A stretch of 64,000 bases of DNA from Agromyces ramosus (GCF_004216665.1 NZ_SGWY01000001.1:682001-746000); one strand, 5' to 3'; shown: positions 33,209-41,946, numbered from the stretch's first letter. Notes: generated by a model from the letters alone, not told the origin. Numbers and translations are program-made.

Positions 33209-34140
33209 CGTTCTTCCTTCCGAGAGCCGCGGAGCTGCACGACGTAGGCGATGACCGCGGTGATCACGCCCATGACGATCGCGACCGTGGCCGAGTAGTT
33301 GTACTGCTGGCCCGAGAACGAGAGGTTGTAGGCGTACATGTTCGGCGTGAAGAACGTGGTGATGATGTTCGGCGCCAGCGTGCGCAGGATGTTCGGCTCG
33401 TTGAAGAGCTGGAAGCTGCCGATGATGGAGAAGATCGTCGCGATGACGATCGCTCCCCGCAGGGCCGGCAGCTTGATGCCCGTGACGACGCGCATCGGCC
33501 CCGCACCATCGAGCTCGGCGGCCTCGTAGAGATCGGTGGGGATCGTGCGCAGCGCCGAGTAGAAGATGAGCATGTTGTAGCCCACGAACTCCCACGTCAC
33601 GATGTTGCCGATCGAGACGAGGATCCAGTTGCGGGCGAACGGCGTGATCACCTCGCTGCCGAGCCAGTCGTTGACGTTCGCGGCGAGTCCGAAGTCGTCG
33701 CCGTAGATGAAGCCCCACATGAGCACGGCCACCACGGCGGGCACCGCGTACGGCAGGAAGATCACGATGCGGAAGAAGCCCGAGGCGTGGAGCCGGGCGC
33801 TGTCGATCGCGAGCGCCGCGACGAGCGCGAGCCCGAGCATGATCGGCACCTGGATGAGGAGGAACAGGACGACGCGTGCGAAGCCCTCCCAGAACTGGGC
33901 GTCGCCGAACAGCTCCACGAAGTTCGCGAGGCCGACGAAGGCGTTGCCGCCCACGAGCTGCTCGCGGAAGAGGCTGAGGTGGACCGAGTAGGCGACGGGT
34001 GCGATGAACACCAGGAGGAACACCACGAGGAACGGGGCGACGAACGCGAGGCCCTTCCACTCGCTGCGCGCGCGGACCCGCGTGCGCCGCGGGGGCGGCG
34101 GGGCGATCACCGCCGCGGGTGCAGGGGACGTCGTTGTCAT
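33205..34140 (-). CDS. Carbohydrate ABC permease, MalF-like
   Basis: A 311-residue six-helix permease with EAA loop TDLYEAAELDGAGPMRV. It is the promoter-proximal gene of the operon. ATG 34138-34140 is preceded by GGAAA at eight bases; an in-frame ATG at 34164 lies within the operator and is unlikely. Operon order here is permease, permease, binding protein, beta-galactosidase, whereas the binding protein more often comes first. Expression should be controlled by the LacI regulator through the twin operators immediately upstream. Confidence 0.92.
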   Translation of the reverse strand: MTTTSPAPAAVIAPPPPRRTRVRARSEWKGLAFVAPFLVVFLLVFIAPVAYSVHLSLFREQLVGGNAFVGLANFVELFGDAQFWEGFARVVLFLLIQVPIMLGLALVAALAIDSARLHASGFFRIVIFLPYAVPAVVAVLMWGFIYGDDFGLAANVNDWLGSEVITPFARNWILVSIGNIVTWEFVGYNMLIFYSALRTIPTDLYEAAELDGAGPMRVVTGIKLPALRGAIVIATIFSIIGSFQLFNEPNILRTLAPNIITTFFTPNMYAYNLSFSGQQYNYSATVAIVMGVITAVIAYVVQLRGSRKEER

Positions 34141-34160
34141 TTCACTGTTTCCAATCGCTG

Positions 34161-34180
34161 GCATGTTCACGTCAACATGC
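34161..34180. promoter_or_regulatory. LacI-family operator O1
   Basis: GCATGTTCACGTCAACATGC, a 20-bp dyad with a central CG and one mismatched pair, in the permease leader. It lies in the divergent region and is the exact reverse complement of O2, 35 bases away centre to centre. Confidence 0.82.
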
Positions 34181-34195
34181 TGAGCCGATACCGTA

Positions 34196-34215
34196 GCATG
34201 TTGACGTGAACATGC
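34196..34215. promoter_or_regulatory. LacI-family operator O2
   Basis: GCATGTTGACGTGAACATGC, exact inverted copy of O1, on the LacI-gene side of the spacer. O1 and O2 are three and a half helical turns apart, so cooperative binding on opposite faces or a short loop is possible (inference). Confidence 0.82.
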
Positions 34216-34257
34216 GCCAGTCCGTGCATGACACCCGATGTTTCGAGGGAGCCGGCG

Positions 34258-35295
34258 ATGACGACAACCGATGCGACCGACACGCTGTCCGTGCGGCGGC
34301 GCGGCCCGTCGATGGCGGATGTCGCCCGAGAGGCGAACGTCTCGGGGCAGACCGTGTCCCGCGTCTCGAACGGGCGCAGCAACGTCGACGCAGACACCCG
34401 CGAGCGCGTGCTCGCGGCGATGCGGAAACTCGGCTATCGGCCGAACAGCGCAGCCAGGGCGCTGCGCAGCGGACGGTTCCACAGCATCGGCGTGATCATG
34501 TTCACCCTCTCGAGCTTCGGCAACATGCGCACCCTGGACGCGATCGCGGGCGCGGCCACGGATGCCGGGTACTCGATCACGCTCATCCCCGTGCCGCACC
34601 CGACCCAGGGCGAAGTCTCGGTCGCATTCGATCGCCTGAGCGAGGAGGCCGTCGACGGGGTCATCATCGTCGTCGAGGCGCACCTGCTCGACGAGAACGA
34701 CGTCGTGCTGCCCGCGGGCCTGCCCGTGGTGGTCGTCGATTCGACCGCCGGCGGCCGCTACCCCATGGTCGACACCGACCAGGCGCACGGTGCCCGCCTC
34801 GCGACCGAGCACCTGCTCGGGCTCGGACACCGCACCGTCCGGCACATCGCCGGGCCCGAGCGGTCGTACTCGGCCACGCACCGCCGAGAGGCGTGGGAGG
34901 CGACCCTGCGCGAGCACGGGGCCGACGTGCCGCCCGTGCTCGTCGGCGACTGGTCGAGCGAGTCGGGCCATGAGCTCGGGCTCGAGCTCGCCCGCGACCC
35001 CGACGTCACGGCGATCTTCGCCGCGAACGACCAGATGGCGCTCGGCGTGCTCCGAGCCATGCACGAGGCCGGCCGCGCGGTGCCCGGCGAGGTGAGCGTC
35101 GTCGGCTTCGACGACATGGAGGAGTCCCGCAGCTTCTGGCCGCCGCTCACCACGGTGCGCCAGTTCTTCGGCGAGGTCGGCCGGCGATCGGTCGAGGAGC
35201 TCCTGCACGAGGTGGAGACCGGCGAGCGCGGCGGCAGGACGCTCGTGGCCACCGAGCTGATCATCCGCGACAGCACGGCGAGGCCGTCGGCCTGA
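34258..35295 (+). CDS. LacI-family repressor of the beta-galactoside operon
   Basis: A 345-residue LacI-type regulator. The HTH is MADVAREANVSGQTVSRVSNGRS-type (about residues 18-40), followed by hinge helix residues NSAARALRSGR and a periplasmic-binding-like sugar domain. The ATG at 34258 has GAGGGAG six bases upstream and is preferred to an in-frame ATG at 34228. Divergent to the sugar importer and beta-galactosidase, with twin operators between, it should repress them until a galactoside is present, and also repress itself. Confidence 0.92.
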   Translation: MTTTDATDTLSVRRRGPSMADVAREANVSGQTVSRVSNGRSNVDADTRERVLAAMRKLGYRPNSAARALRSGRFHSIGVIMFTLSSFGNMRTLDAIAGAATDAGYSITLIPVPHPTQGEVSVAFDRLSEEAVDGVIIVVEAHLLDENDVVLPAGLPVVVVDSTAGGRYPMVDTDQAHGARLATEHLLGLGHRTVRHIAGPERSYSATHRREAWEATLREHGADVPPVLVGDWSSESGHELGLELARDPDVTAIFAANDQMALGVLRAMHEAGRAVPGEVSVVGFDDMEESRSFWPPLTTVRQFFGEVGRRSVEELLHEVETGERGGRTLVATELIIRDSTARPSA

Positions 35296-35366
35296 CCGCG
35301 ACGGCGTGATGCGGTGCCGGGAGGCGGCATGCTCCGCCATGGTCGCGGCTCCCCTCCGCGAGGCGC

Positions 35367-36911
35367 ATGATGGGCGTGATGGTGATGACCGGCCGAGCCG
35401 GACGCACCGGCTCGTACAACGAGGAATCGTCGATCGCCCAGTGGAGCGACGGACGCGTGGCCGTCGTGATCGGCGTCGCATCCGCCCTCGTCGCGATCGC
35501 CGGATCGTGGATCCCGTCGCTCTGGGGCGACGAAGCCGCGAGCATCATGTCGGCGCGTCGGGACTGGGGATCCCTCTGGGCGCTCCTCGGCACGGTCGAC
35601 GCGGTGCACGGGCTCTACTACGTCGTGCTGCACGTGTGGATCGAGCTCGTCGGCGCCTCGCCGTTCGCCGTTCGAGTGCCGTCGGGCATCGCCGTCGGCG
35701 CGGCATCCGCGGGCCTCTACCTGCTCGTGCGCCGGCGGGCGCCGCGCGAGCCGGCGGTGATCGCCGCAGCCGTGTTCGCCGTGCTGCCACGCGTGACCTT
35801 CCTCGCGACCGAAGCCAGGTCGCTGGCGCTCGCGACCGCCGCGGCCGTCTGGCTCACGCTCCTCCTGCTGCGACTGCTCGATGCCCGGATGCACCGGGGC
35901 TGGTGGTGGGGCTACGCGCTCGGGCTCGCACTCGCCGTCCACCTGTTCCTGTTCCTCGCATTGCTCATCCCGGTGCATGCCGTCGTCGTCCTCCTCGACC
36001 GCGGTTCGGGGCGGCGGCGGGGCATCCGGATCCGTCCCTTCCTGCTGGCCTGGGCGGGAGCCGCACTCCTCATCGCCCCGATCGGCGTGTTGGCCCTGAC
36101 GCAGCGGCACCAGATCGCGTTCCGCAAGCCGTATCGCACGGTCACGGCCGAGGGGGTGCTCGTCGACCAGTGGTTCATGCTCGAGGCGCTCGCGCTCATC
36201 GCATGGGCGTTCATCATCGTGGCGGTCGCCGTCGTGGTCCACCGTCGCGAGGACGCGTGGCACGGCAACCGTCAGCTCCTCCTCCTCGGCGGAGCGTGGA
36301 TCGTGGTGCCGACGGCGACCCTGATGCTCGTCGCGGCGGTCGTCTCGCTCGGGTACACCCCGCGCTACCTGGCGTTCTGCGCACCCGCCGCGGCCATCGT
36401 GATCGCGATCGCCGTCGCCGCGCTCCCCCGACGGTGGATGCGCGCCGTCTCGGTCGGCGTGATCGCCGGCCTGGCGATTCCCGTCTACCTCGACCAGCGC
36501 ACGCCGTACTGGAAGAACGGCGGCACCGACTGGCAGGCCGTCGCCGAGGTCGTCTCCATTCATTCCCGGCCGGGCGATGGGATCGTGTTCGACGAGAGCG
36601 TCCGCCCGTCGCGTCGGCCCCGCCTCGCGATGCACACGTATCCCAACGGGTTCGACGGTCTCGTCGACCTCGGGCTCGTGCGACCGTACGACGAGACCGA
36701 CGGATTGTGGGATGTCGCGACCCCGCTCGCCGAGGTCAGCCACCGTCTCGAGGGGATCGATCTCGTCGTGGTCGTGTCGCGGAGCGCCGACGGCGTGGAC
36801 GCCGACATCGCGACGCTTCGGCGCGAGGGATTCGACCTGCGCGAGATCGTGCGACTCGAGTCGAGCGTGGTGCTGATCTACGAGCGCGCGCTTCAGCCGC
36901 CGATGACGTGA
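35367..36911 (+). CDS. Polytopic glycosyltransferase-like protein (GT39/mannosyltransferase type)
   Basis: A 514-residue protein with ten or more hydrophobic helices. The first extracellular loop carries WGDEAASIMSARRD, the Asp-Glu motif where polyprenol-phosphate glycosyltransferases of the GT-C fold bind. The C-terminal 120 residues are soluble and lack helices. Such enzymes use polyprenyl-P sugars to modify cell-wall glycans outside the membrane. Several in-frame ATG/GTG codons cluster here; a CATGAT box seven bases before ATG 35379 hints at that start. It is convergent with the NmrA-like gene, overlapping its end by 19 bases. Confidence 0.78.
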   Translation: MMGVMVMTGRAGRTGSYNEESSIAQWSDGRVAVVIGVASALVAIAGSWIPSLWGDEAASIMSARRDWGSLWALLGTVDAVHGLYYVVLHVWIELVGASPFAVRVPSGIAVGAASAGLYLLVRRRAPREPAVIAAAVFAVLPRVTFLATEARSLALATAAAVWLTLLLLRLLDARMHRGWWWGYALGLALAVHLFLFLALLIPVHAVVVLLDRGSGRRRGIRIRPFLLAWAGAALLIAPIGVLALTQRHQIAFRKPYRTVTAEGVLVDQWFMLEALALIAWAFIIVAVAVVVHRREDAWHGNRQLLLLGGAWIVVPTATLMLVAAVVSLGYTPRYLAFCAPAAAIVIAIAVAALPRRWMRAVSVGVIAGLAIPVYLDQRTPYWKNGGTDWQAVAEVVSIHSRPGDGIVFDESVRPSRRPRLAMHTYPNGFDGLVDLGLVRPYDETDGLWDVATPLAEVSHRLEGIDLVVVVSRSADGVDADIATLRREGFDLREIVRLESSVVLIYERALQPPMT

Positions 36912-37663
36912 CGGCGAAGGGCGGCCGTCGCGGCCAGCCACTCGTCGAACGTCTGCACCCCGAGATCCGACCCCGGTCGCGCGAGCAGGGTGCCGTCGCG
37001 CATCGCCCGCCCGTACGCGCCGGGAAGCGGCACCTCGAGGACGCGACCCCGCCGACCCGTCGCCGCCGCCCAACGACGCACCAGGTCCGACATCCGCTCG
37101 ACTCGCGGACCGGCGAGGTCGGCGACCCGACCCGCAGGGGCGGCTGCGGCGAGCGCGACGAGCCGCTCGGCCACCTCGCGCGCCGCCACGGGCTGGGACC
37201 GCAGCGTCGGTACGACGACGACCGGGCCGAGCGCCATGCGCGCGTGGAGCTGCGCCGCGAACTCGTGGAACTGCGTCGCCCGCAGGATCGTCCACGGCAC
37301 CGGCCCCGCCTCGATGAGCTGCTCCTGCAGCGCCTTCCCGGCGTAGTAGGAGTGCGGCGCCTCGTCGACGCCGACGATCGAGAGGGCGACGTGGTGGCGC
37401 ACGCCCGCCGCGGTCTCGGCGGCGAGCAGGTTGCGGGTGGCCGCGCCGAAGAACGCCCGCGACGCGGCATCCGAAATCGTCTGCACCGACGCCACGTCGA
37501 TGACGACGTCCACGCCCGAGAGTGCATGGGCGAGGCCCTCGCCCGTCACGAGGTCGACGCCCGTCGATCGGGTCAGCACCACGGGCTCGTGCCCGGTCCC
37601 GCGCGCGACGTCGACGACGTGGCGTCCGACGGCTCCGGTTCCTCCGGCGACGGCGATCTTCAT
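36893..37663 (-). CDS. NmrA-like NAD(P)-binding reductase
   Basis: A 256-residue short-chain-like protein with a Rossmann motif at the very start (MKIAVAGGTGAVGRHVVD) and no catalytic YxxxK, which fits NmrA-like or SDR-a7 sugar/epimerase-like sensors. It overlaps its upstream partner by ATGA (37660-37663) and is near the divergent ECF41 sigma gene. ECF41 sigmas typically sit beside an oxidoreductase, decarboxylase or epimerase that they control; this gene fits that pattern. It also overlaps the end of the convergent GT-C gene by 19 bases. Confidence 0.8.
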   Translation of the reverse strand: MKIAVAGGTGAVGRHVVDVARGTGHEPVVLTRSTGVDLVTGEGLAHALSGVDVVIDVASVQTISDAASRAFFGAATRNLLAAETAAGVRHHVALSIVGVDEAPHSYYAGKALQEQLIEAGPVPWTILRATQFHEFAAQLHARMALGPVVVVPTLRSQPVAAREVAERLVALAAAAPAGRVADLAGPRVERMSDLVRRWAAATGRRGRVLEVPLPGAYGRAMRDGTLLARPGSDLGVQTFDEWLAATAALRRHVIGG

Positions 37664-38178
37664 CGGGTGGTCTCCTCGGTCGATGCGGCGGGTTCGGTCG
37701 AGGCGGCGGGTGCGGTCGATGCGGCGGGTGCGGTCGACGCCGCGGGTTCGGGTGTCTCGGGAGCGCCAGAGCCGTTCCCTCGCGGCGGGACGACGAGCGG
37801 AAGGCTCAACACCAGCGAGAGCGCGAGCGAGATCGGTTGGCCCACCGCGTCGAGGGGGGCGAGGTCGGGCAGGTGTGCGAGGTGATAGGCGAAGTGCGGC
37901 ACGGAGAACACCAGCCAGGCCACGCCGACCGCGATCGAGGCATCCGCTCGCCGTGACAGGGCGGCGACGACGCCCGCGCCGACGAGAGCGAGGTAGAGCG
38001 CGCCGACGTCGCGGATGAGGTGCTCGTTGAACGGCCCGTCGACCCCGACCCACGGCCCGAAGCCGGCGCCGGGGAACCGGTCGAAGAACGATCGCGGGGC
38101 GAGGAGCGCCCAGGCGCCGACGACGGCGCCGATGGCGTTGAGGACCCAGAGGATGATGCGTCGGAATCTCGTGTTCAC
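37660..38178 (-). CDS. DoxX-like membrane protein with xPAAST repeat tail
   Basis: A 172-residue, four-helix membrane protein starting at GTG 38176-38178. The core (RFRRIILWVLNAIG, then GVDGPFNEHLIRDVGALYLAL and SVPHFAYHLAHL with a His) resembles DoxX-like proteins. The C-terminal 30 residues are four PAAST hexads encoded by an 18-bp tandem repeat at 37682-37753. It is coupled (ATGA) to the NmrA-like gene and is divergent from the ECF41 sigma gene, 145 bases away. Confidence 0.78.
   Translation of the reverse strand: MNTRFRRIILWVLNAIGAVVGAWALLAPRSFFDRFPGAGFGPWVGVDGPFNEHLIRDVGALYLALVGAGVVAALSRRADASIAVGVAWLVFSVPHFAYHLAHLPDLAPLDAVGQPISLALSLVLSLPLVVPPRGNGSGAPETPEPAASTAPAASTAPAASTEPAASTEETTR
37682..37753 (-). 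repeat. 18-bp tandem repeat, four copies, within the DoxX-like gene
   Basis: Units of the type GATGCGGCGGGTGCGGTC (plus strand) encode xPAAST hexads. Copies differ by one to four bases, and length variation between strains would not shift the frame. Confidence 0.8.
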
Positions 38179-38322
38179 ACCGAGTACGACCGGATGCCCC
38201 GGCCAAACGTGAGGTGCCCGGCCGAGATCGTCGTGGCACATCACATCCCACGGCGCTGCCTGGTCTTGAATGGTGAGGGCGCGTGCGAACGGATGCCGCG
38301 CCGCCGACTCCGTGGAGGCATC

Positions 38323-39240
38323 ATGCGCGAACCCGAGGCCGAGGCCCTCGGCGAGCTCCTCGAGGAGCGCACCCACCTCATGAACCTCGCGTTCCGCATG
38401 CTCGGCTCGGCGAACGACGCCGAGGACGTGGTGCAGCAGGCCTACGTGCACTGGTTCCAGCTCGACGATGCCGAGCGGGCGGCGATCGAGCGCCCGCGCG
38501 CATGGCTCACCACCGTGGCCTCGCGCATCTGCCTGAACATCCTCGACTCGGCGCGGGTGCGCCGCGAGCGCTACGTGGGCGAGTGGCTGCCCGAACCGCT
38601 GCCGTCGGCGTCGGCCGGGGCATCCGTCGTCTCGGGCGTCTCGACCGCCGCCGTCGATCCGCTCGACCGCATCACGCTCGACGACTCGGTGAGCATGGCG
38701 CTGCTCGTCGTGCTGGAGTCGCTGACGCCCGCCGAACGCGTGGCCTTCGTGCTGCACGAGGTGTTCGGGGTGCCGTTCGCCGAGATCGGCGAGATCGTCG
38801 GCCGGTCCCCCGAGGCCACCCGGCAGCTCGCGTCGTCGGCTCGACGGCATGTCCGCGACCTGCGTGCACGGCCGACGGATGCCGCGGACCACGCCCGGCT
38901 CGTCGCCGCCTTCCGCCGCGCGTGCGAGGTCGGCGACCTCGACGCCCTCGTGCGCATCCTCGACCCCGAGGTCACGTCGACGAGCGACGGCGGCGGCAAG
39001 GTGCGCGCCGCCCTGCGCCCGGTGGTCGGCGCCGAGAACGTCGCGCGATTCCTCCTCGGGGTCCTGCGCAAGGCGCAGGGGCTGTCGGTGGCGGAGCGCG
39101 ACATCAACGGCGAGCGCGGGCTGGTCGTCAGCGCGGGCGACCAGGTGGTCGGCACGGTGTCGCTCGGCACGGCCGGCGGCCGGATCCACGACGTCTGGAT
39201 CGTGATGAACCCCGACAAGCTCGCGGCGTGGAACCGCTGA
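38323..39240 (+). CDS. ECF41-type sigma factor with SnoaL-like C-terminal domain
   Basis: A 305-residue extracytoplasmic-function sigma factor. Region 2 spans about 15-80, region 4 about 125-180 (LTPAERVAFVLHEVFGVPFAEIGEIV), and a C-terminal domain of the SnoaL/NTF2 fold (about 190-300) carries the ECF41 hallmark DGGGK (222-226). In ECF41 that domain replaces an anti-sigma factor and tunes the activity of the sigma (known for the group). ATG 38323 has GGAGG five bases ahead. It lies divergent to the DoxX-like/NmrA-like pair, its likely target. Confidence 0.9.
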   Translation: MREPEAEALGELLEERTHLMNLAFRMLGSANDAEDVVQQAYVHWFQLDDAERAAIERPRAWLTTVASRICLNILDSARVRRERYVGEWLPEPLPSASAGASVVSGVSTAAVDPLDRITLDDSVSMALLVVLESLTPAERVAFVLHEVFGVPFAEIGEIVGRSPEATRQLASSARRHVRDLRARPTDAADHARLVAAFRRACEVGDLDALVRILDPEVTSTSDGGGKVRAALRPVVGAENVARFLLGVLRKAQGLSVAERDINGERGLVVSAGDQVVGTVSLGTAGGRIHDVWIVMNPDKLAAWNR

Positions 39241-39296
39241 GGCCGCTCGCCGCGGGCGCGGTCGCGCCAGGGGGTGACTCGATCGCGCGGGATGGA

Positions 39297-39302
39297 TAAC
39301 GT
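39297..39302 (+). promoter_or_regulatory. -10 box TAACGT
   Basis: Ends six bases before GTG 39309 of the YcaQ-like gene, 57 bases past the sigma-gene stop, so that gene has its own leaderless promoter. Confidence 0.5.
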
Positions 39303-39308
39303 GGGCGG

Positions 39309-40391
39309 GTGGAGCCGCACCGTCTCGATCGCGCGCAGGCGCGCCGCATCGCCATCCGTGCCCAGTTGCTCGACGCCGATCGCCCGACCGACCTGGTCGG
39401 GGCCGTGCGCCACCTCACGTTCCTGCAGGTCGACCCCACCGCGGCGATCGCGCCGAACGCGGACCTCGTCGCCTGGAGCCGGCTCGGCGACGGGTACGCC
39501 CCCGACGACCTCGTCCGGGCCCTCGAACGCGACCGCACGCTGATCGAGTACAACGCGCTCATCCGGCCGATGGAGGACCTCAGCCTGTACCGCGCCGACA
39601 TGGCGGGATATCCGGAGTACCCGCGGTGGCACGAGTGGCTGCGCGCGAACGACCCGTTCCGCCGCGACGTGCTCGCGCGCCTCCGCGATGCGGGCCCGCT
39701 GACCTCACGCGACGTGCCGGACACGAGCGTCGTGCCGTGGTCGTCCTCGGGCTGGACGGGCGATCGCAACGTGATCCAGATGCTCGAGTTCCTCGCCCTC
39801 CGCGGTGAGGTCGCCATCGTCGGGCGGCGCAAGCGCGAGCGTGTGTGGGACCTGGCCGAGCGCGCGTACCCGGCCGACCTCGCCGCGGTGCCGTCCGACG
39901 AGGCACGACGCGTCCGGGACGAACGACGGCTGCGATCACTCGGCATCGCCCGCGCGAAGTCACGGACGGTGCCGATGGAGCCGGCGGATGTCGGCGCCGC
40001 CGGCGAACCCGCCGTGGTCGATGGCGTCGCGGGCGAGTGGCGCGTCGATCCTCGGCTGCTCGCGCAGCCCTTCGACGGACGCACCGCCCTGCTCTCGCCG
40101 TTCGACCGCCTCATCCACAATCGCACCCGCGCGCTGGAGCTCTTCGACTTCGACTACGCGCTCGAGATGTACAAGCCGGCCGCGAAGCGCCGGTGGGGCT
40201 ACTTCGCGCTGCCGATCCTGCACGGCGACCGGCTCGTCGGGAAGCTCGACGCGGCGGCCGACCGGAAGGCCGGCGTGTTCACCGTGAACGCGATCCACGA
40301 GGACGTGCCGTTCACGAAGCAGGTGCGCCACGACGTCGACGCCGAGGTGCAGCAGCTCGCCTCCTGGCTCGGTCTCGAGGTGCGTCGCTGA
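39309..40391 (+). CDS. YcaQ-like crosslink-repair DNA glycosylase
   Basis: A 360-residue HTH_42 superfamily protein. The catalytic motif QxD is Q40-V41-D42 in HLTFLQVDPTAAIAP; this residue pattern defines the YcaQ/AlkX subfamily, while AlkZ proteins have QxQ. These glycosylases remove bulky alkylated bases and unhook interstrand crosslinks. Winged-helix modules follow (for example WTGDRNVIQMLEFLALRGEV), and the C terminus ends in PFTKQVRHDVDAEVQQLA. It starts leaderless at GTG 39309 and is convergent with the ATP-dependent DNA ligase gene, 19 bases apart, a suggestive repair pairing. Confidence 0.88.
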   Translation: MEPHRLDRAQARRIAIRAQLLDADRPTDLVGAVRHLTFLQVDPTAAIAPNADLVAWSRLGDGYAPDDLVRALERDRTLIEYNALIRPMEDLSLYRADMAGYPEYPRWHEWLRANDPFRRDVLARLRDAGPLTSRDVPDTSVVPWSSSGWTGDRNVIQMLEFLALRGEVAIVGRRKRERVWDLAERAYPADLAAVPSDEARRVRDERRLRSLGIARAKSRTVPMEPADVGAAGEPAVVDGVAGEWRVDPRLLAQPFDGRTALLSPFDRLIHNRTRALELFDFDYALEMYKPAAKRRWGYFALPILHGDRLVGKLDAAADRKAGVFTVNAIHEDVPFTKQVRHDVDAEVQQLASWLGLEVRR

Positions 40392-40410
40392 CGAAGCGCC
40401 CCCGCTCGCG

Positions 40411-41934
40411 TCACCCGCGCAGCAGCGCGCGCAGCGTCTGGATGGTGTCGGCGTCTTCGGGACGCTTGTCGTCGCGATAGCGCTTGACCCGCGCGAACCG
40501 CAGCGCGATGCCGCCCGGGTACCGCGTCGAGCGCTGCACGCCGTCGATCGCGATCTCGACCACGGTCGTCGGCGCGACCCACACGGTGTTCGCGGTGCGC
40601 CGCACCTCGATCTGCTGGAAGTACTCGGTCTGCCACTTCAGCAGTCGGTCGGTGAGGCCCTTGAACGTCTTGCCGACCATGACGTAGTCGCCCGGCTCGC
40701 CGAACTCGCCGGCGGGATCGAGCGCTCCGAGGTGCAGGTTCGACAGCCAGCCCTCACGGCGGCCGGAGCCCCACTCGCACGCGAGCACGACGAGGTCGTA
40801 GGTGTGCACGGGCTTGACCTTGATCCAGCTGGAGCCGCGGCGGCCGGCCGCGTAGGGCGAGCCGATCGCCTTGACGACGACGCCCTCCTGGCCGGCGGCG
40901 AGCGCGTCGTGCGAGACGCGCTCGGCGACCTCGGGATCGTCCGTGACCTCGCCAGGGATGCGATGCTCGCCGGCGATGCGCTCGAGCTCGCGCATGCGGG
41001 TCGACAGCGGTTCGTCGAGCAGGTCGCGCCCGTCGACGTGCAGCACGTCGAAGAACCACGGATGCAGCAGGGTCTCGCGCGCCGCCTCGGCGCCGAACCG
41101 CGACATCGTCTCCTGGAACGGCCTCGGCGCGCCGTCTTCATCGAGTGAGAGCGTCTCGCCGTCGAGGATCACGTCGCGCACCGGCATCCGCCGCACCACC
41201 TCGACGACCTCGGGCAGGCGATGGGTGATGTCGGCGAGGTTGCGCGTGAACACCCGGACGTCGTCGCCGGCGCGGTGCACCTGGATGCGTGCACCGTCGA
41301 GCTTGTATTCGACGGATGCCTCGCCCGTCGTCGCGATCGCGTCGGCCGCGGTCGGGGCGGTGGCGGCGAGCATCGGCAGCACCGGCCGACCGACCACGAG
41401 CCCGACGTCGTCGAGCTCGGCCGCGGTGCCCGTGAGCGCGAGCCGCGCCGTCTCGCCGAGGTCGCCCGAGAGCATCGCCGCGCGGCGCACCACGTCGCCC
41501 GGCCGGTCGGCGGCCCGTGCGATCGCGTCGGTCAGCACGCCCTCGAGCGCCCCGGTGCGCATGTCACCGAGGAGGGCACGGCTGACGAAGCCCTGCTCCC
41601 GCTCGGTGGCGCGCGACGTGAGCTCGCGCAGCGCGGCGGCGCGCTCGCCCGCCGATCCCGAACCGGAGGTGGTGGCGAGCCGATCGAGCAACTCGTCGAG
41701 GTCGGCGACCGAGAGCGTCGGCTGTGCCGCCGGCTCCCCCATCGCGGCGGACATGCCGCGCCAGCCGACGCCCACGCGCCCCTGTCGCGGCTTGCCGACG
41801 AGGAATCCGACGGCCGGGGCGATCTCGTCGGGATCGAGCCGGCGCAGCAGGTCGGCGAGCGCATCGACCTTGGCCAGCCGCGATCGCGTCGAGGCGACGG
41901 CGTCGGCCGTGGTCACGAGCTCGTCGAGCAGCAC
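40411..41934 (-). CDS. ligB: ATP-dependent DNA ligase (mycobacterial LigB type)
   Basis: A 507-residue ATP-dependent ligase. N-terminal DNA-binding region (1-180), adenylation domain with motif I EYKLDGARIQ (Lys211 as the AMP acceptor), motif IIIa WFFDVLHVDG, motif IV EGVVVKAIGSPY and motif V SSWIKVKPVHTYDL, then an OB fold ending near VKRYRDDKRPED. It seals nicks, supplementing the NAD-dependent ligase in actinobacteria. A CAGACT (41941-41946) ends six bases before the GTG start, so translation is likely leaderless. It is not fused to primase or nuclease domains, hence not LigD. Confidence 0.92.
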   Translation of the reverse strand: MLLDELVTTADAVASTRSRLAKVDALADLLRRLDPDEIAPAVGFLVGKPRQGRVGVGWRGMSAAMGEPAAQPTLSVADLDELLDRLATTSGSGSAGERAAALRELTSRATEREQGFVSRALLGDMRTGALEGVLTDAIARAADRPGDVVRRAAMLSGDLGETARLALTGTAAELDDVGLVVGRPVLPMLAATAPTAADAIATTGEASVEYKLDGARIQVHRAGDDVRVFTRNLADITHRLPEVVEVVRRMPVRDVILDGETLSLDEDGAPRPFQETMSRFGAEAARETLLHPWFFDVLHVDGRDLLDEPLSTRMRELERIAGEHRIPGEVTDDPEVAERVSHDALAAGQEGVVVKAIGSPYAAGRRGSSWIKVKPVHTYDLVVLACEWGSGRREGWLSNLHLGALDPAGEFGEPGDYVMVGKTFKGLTDRLLKWQTEYFQQIEVRRTANTVWVAPTTVVEIAIDGVQRSTRYPGGIALRFARVKRYRDDKRPEDADTIQTLRALLRG

Positions 41935-41940
41935 GGGGCC

Positions 41941-41946
41941 AGTCTG
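41941..41946 (-). promoter_or_regulatory. -10-like box CAGACT
   Basis: A one-base variant of TANNNT at the exact six-base spacing before the ligase GTG start. Confidence 0.4.

Noticed and set aside
38179..38322. ECF41 target promoter upstream of the DoxX-like gene
   Set aside because: A CTCACG-N16-GGTCGT pattern is present on the minus strand but differs from the published ECF41 motif, so I did not list it.
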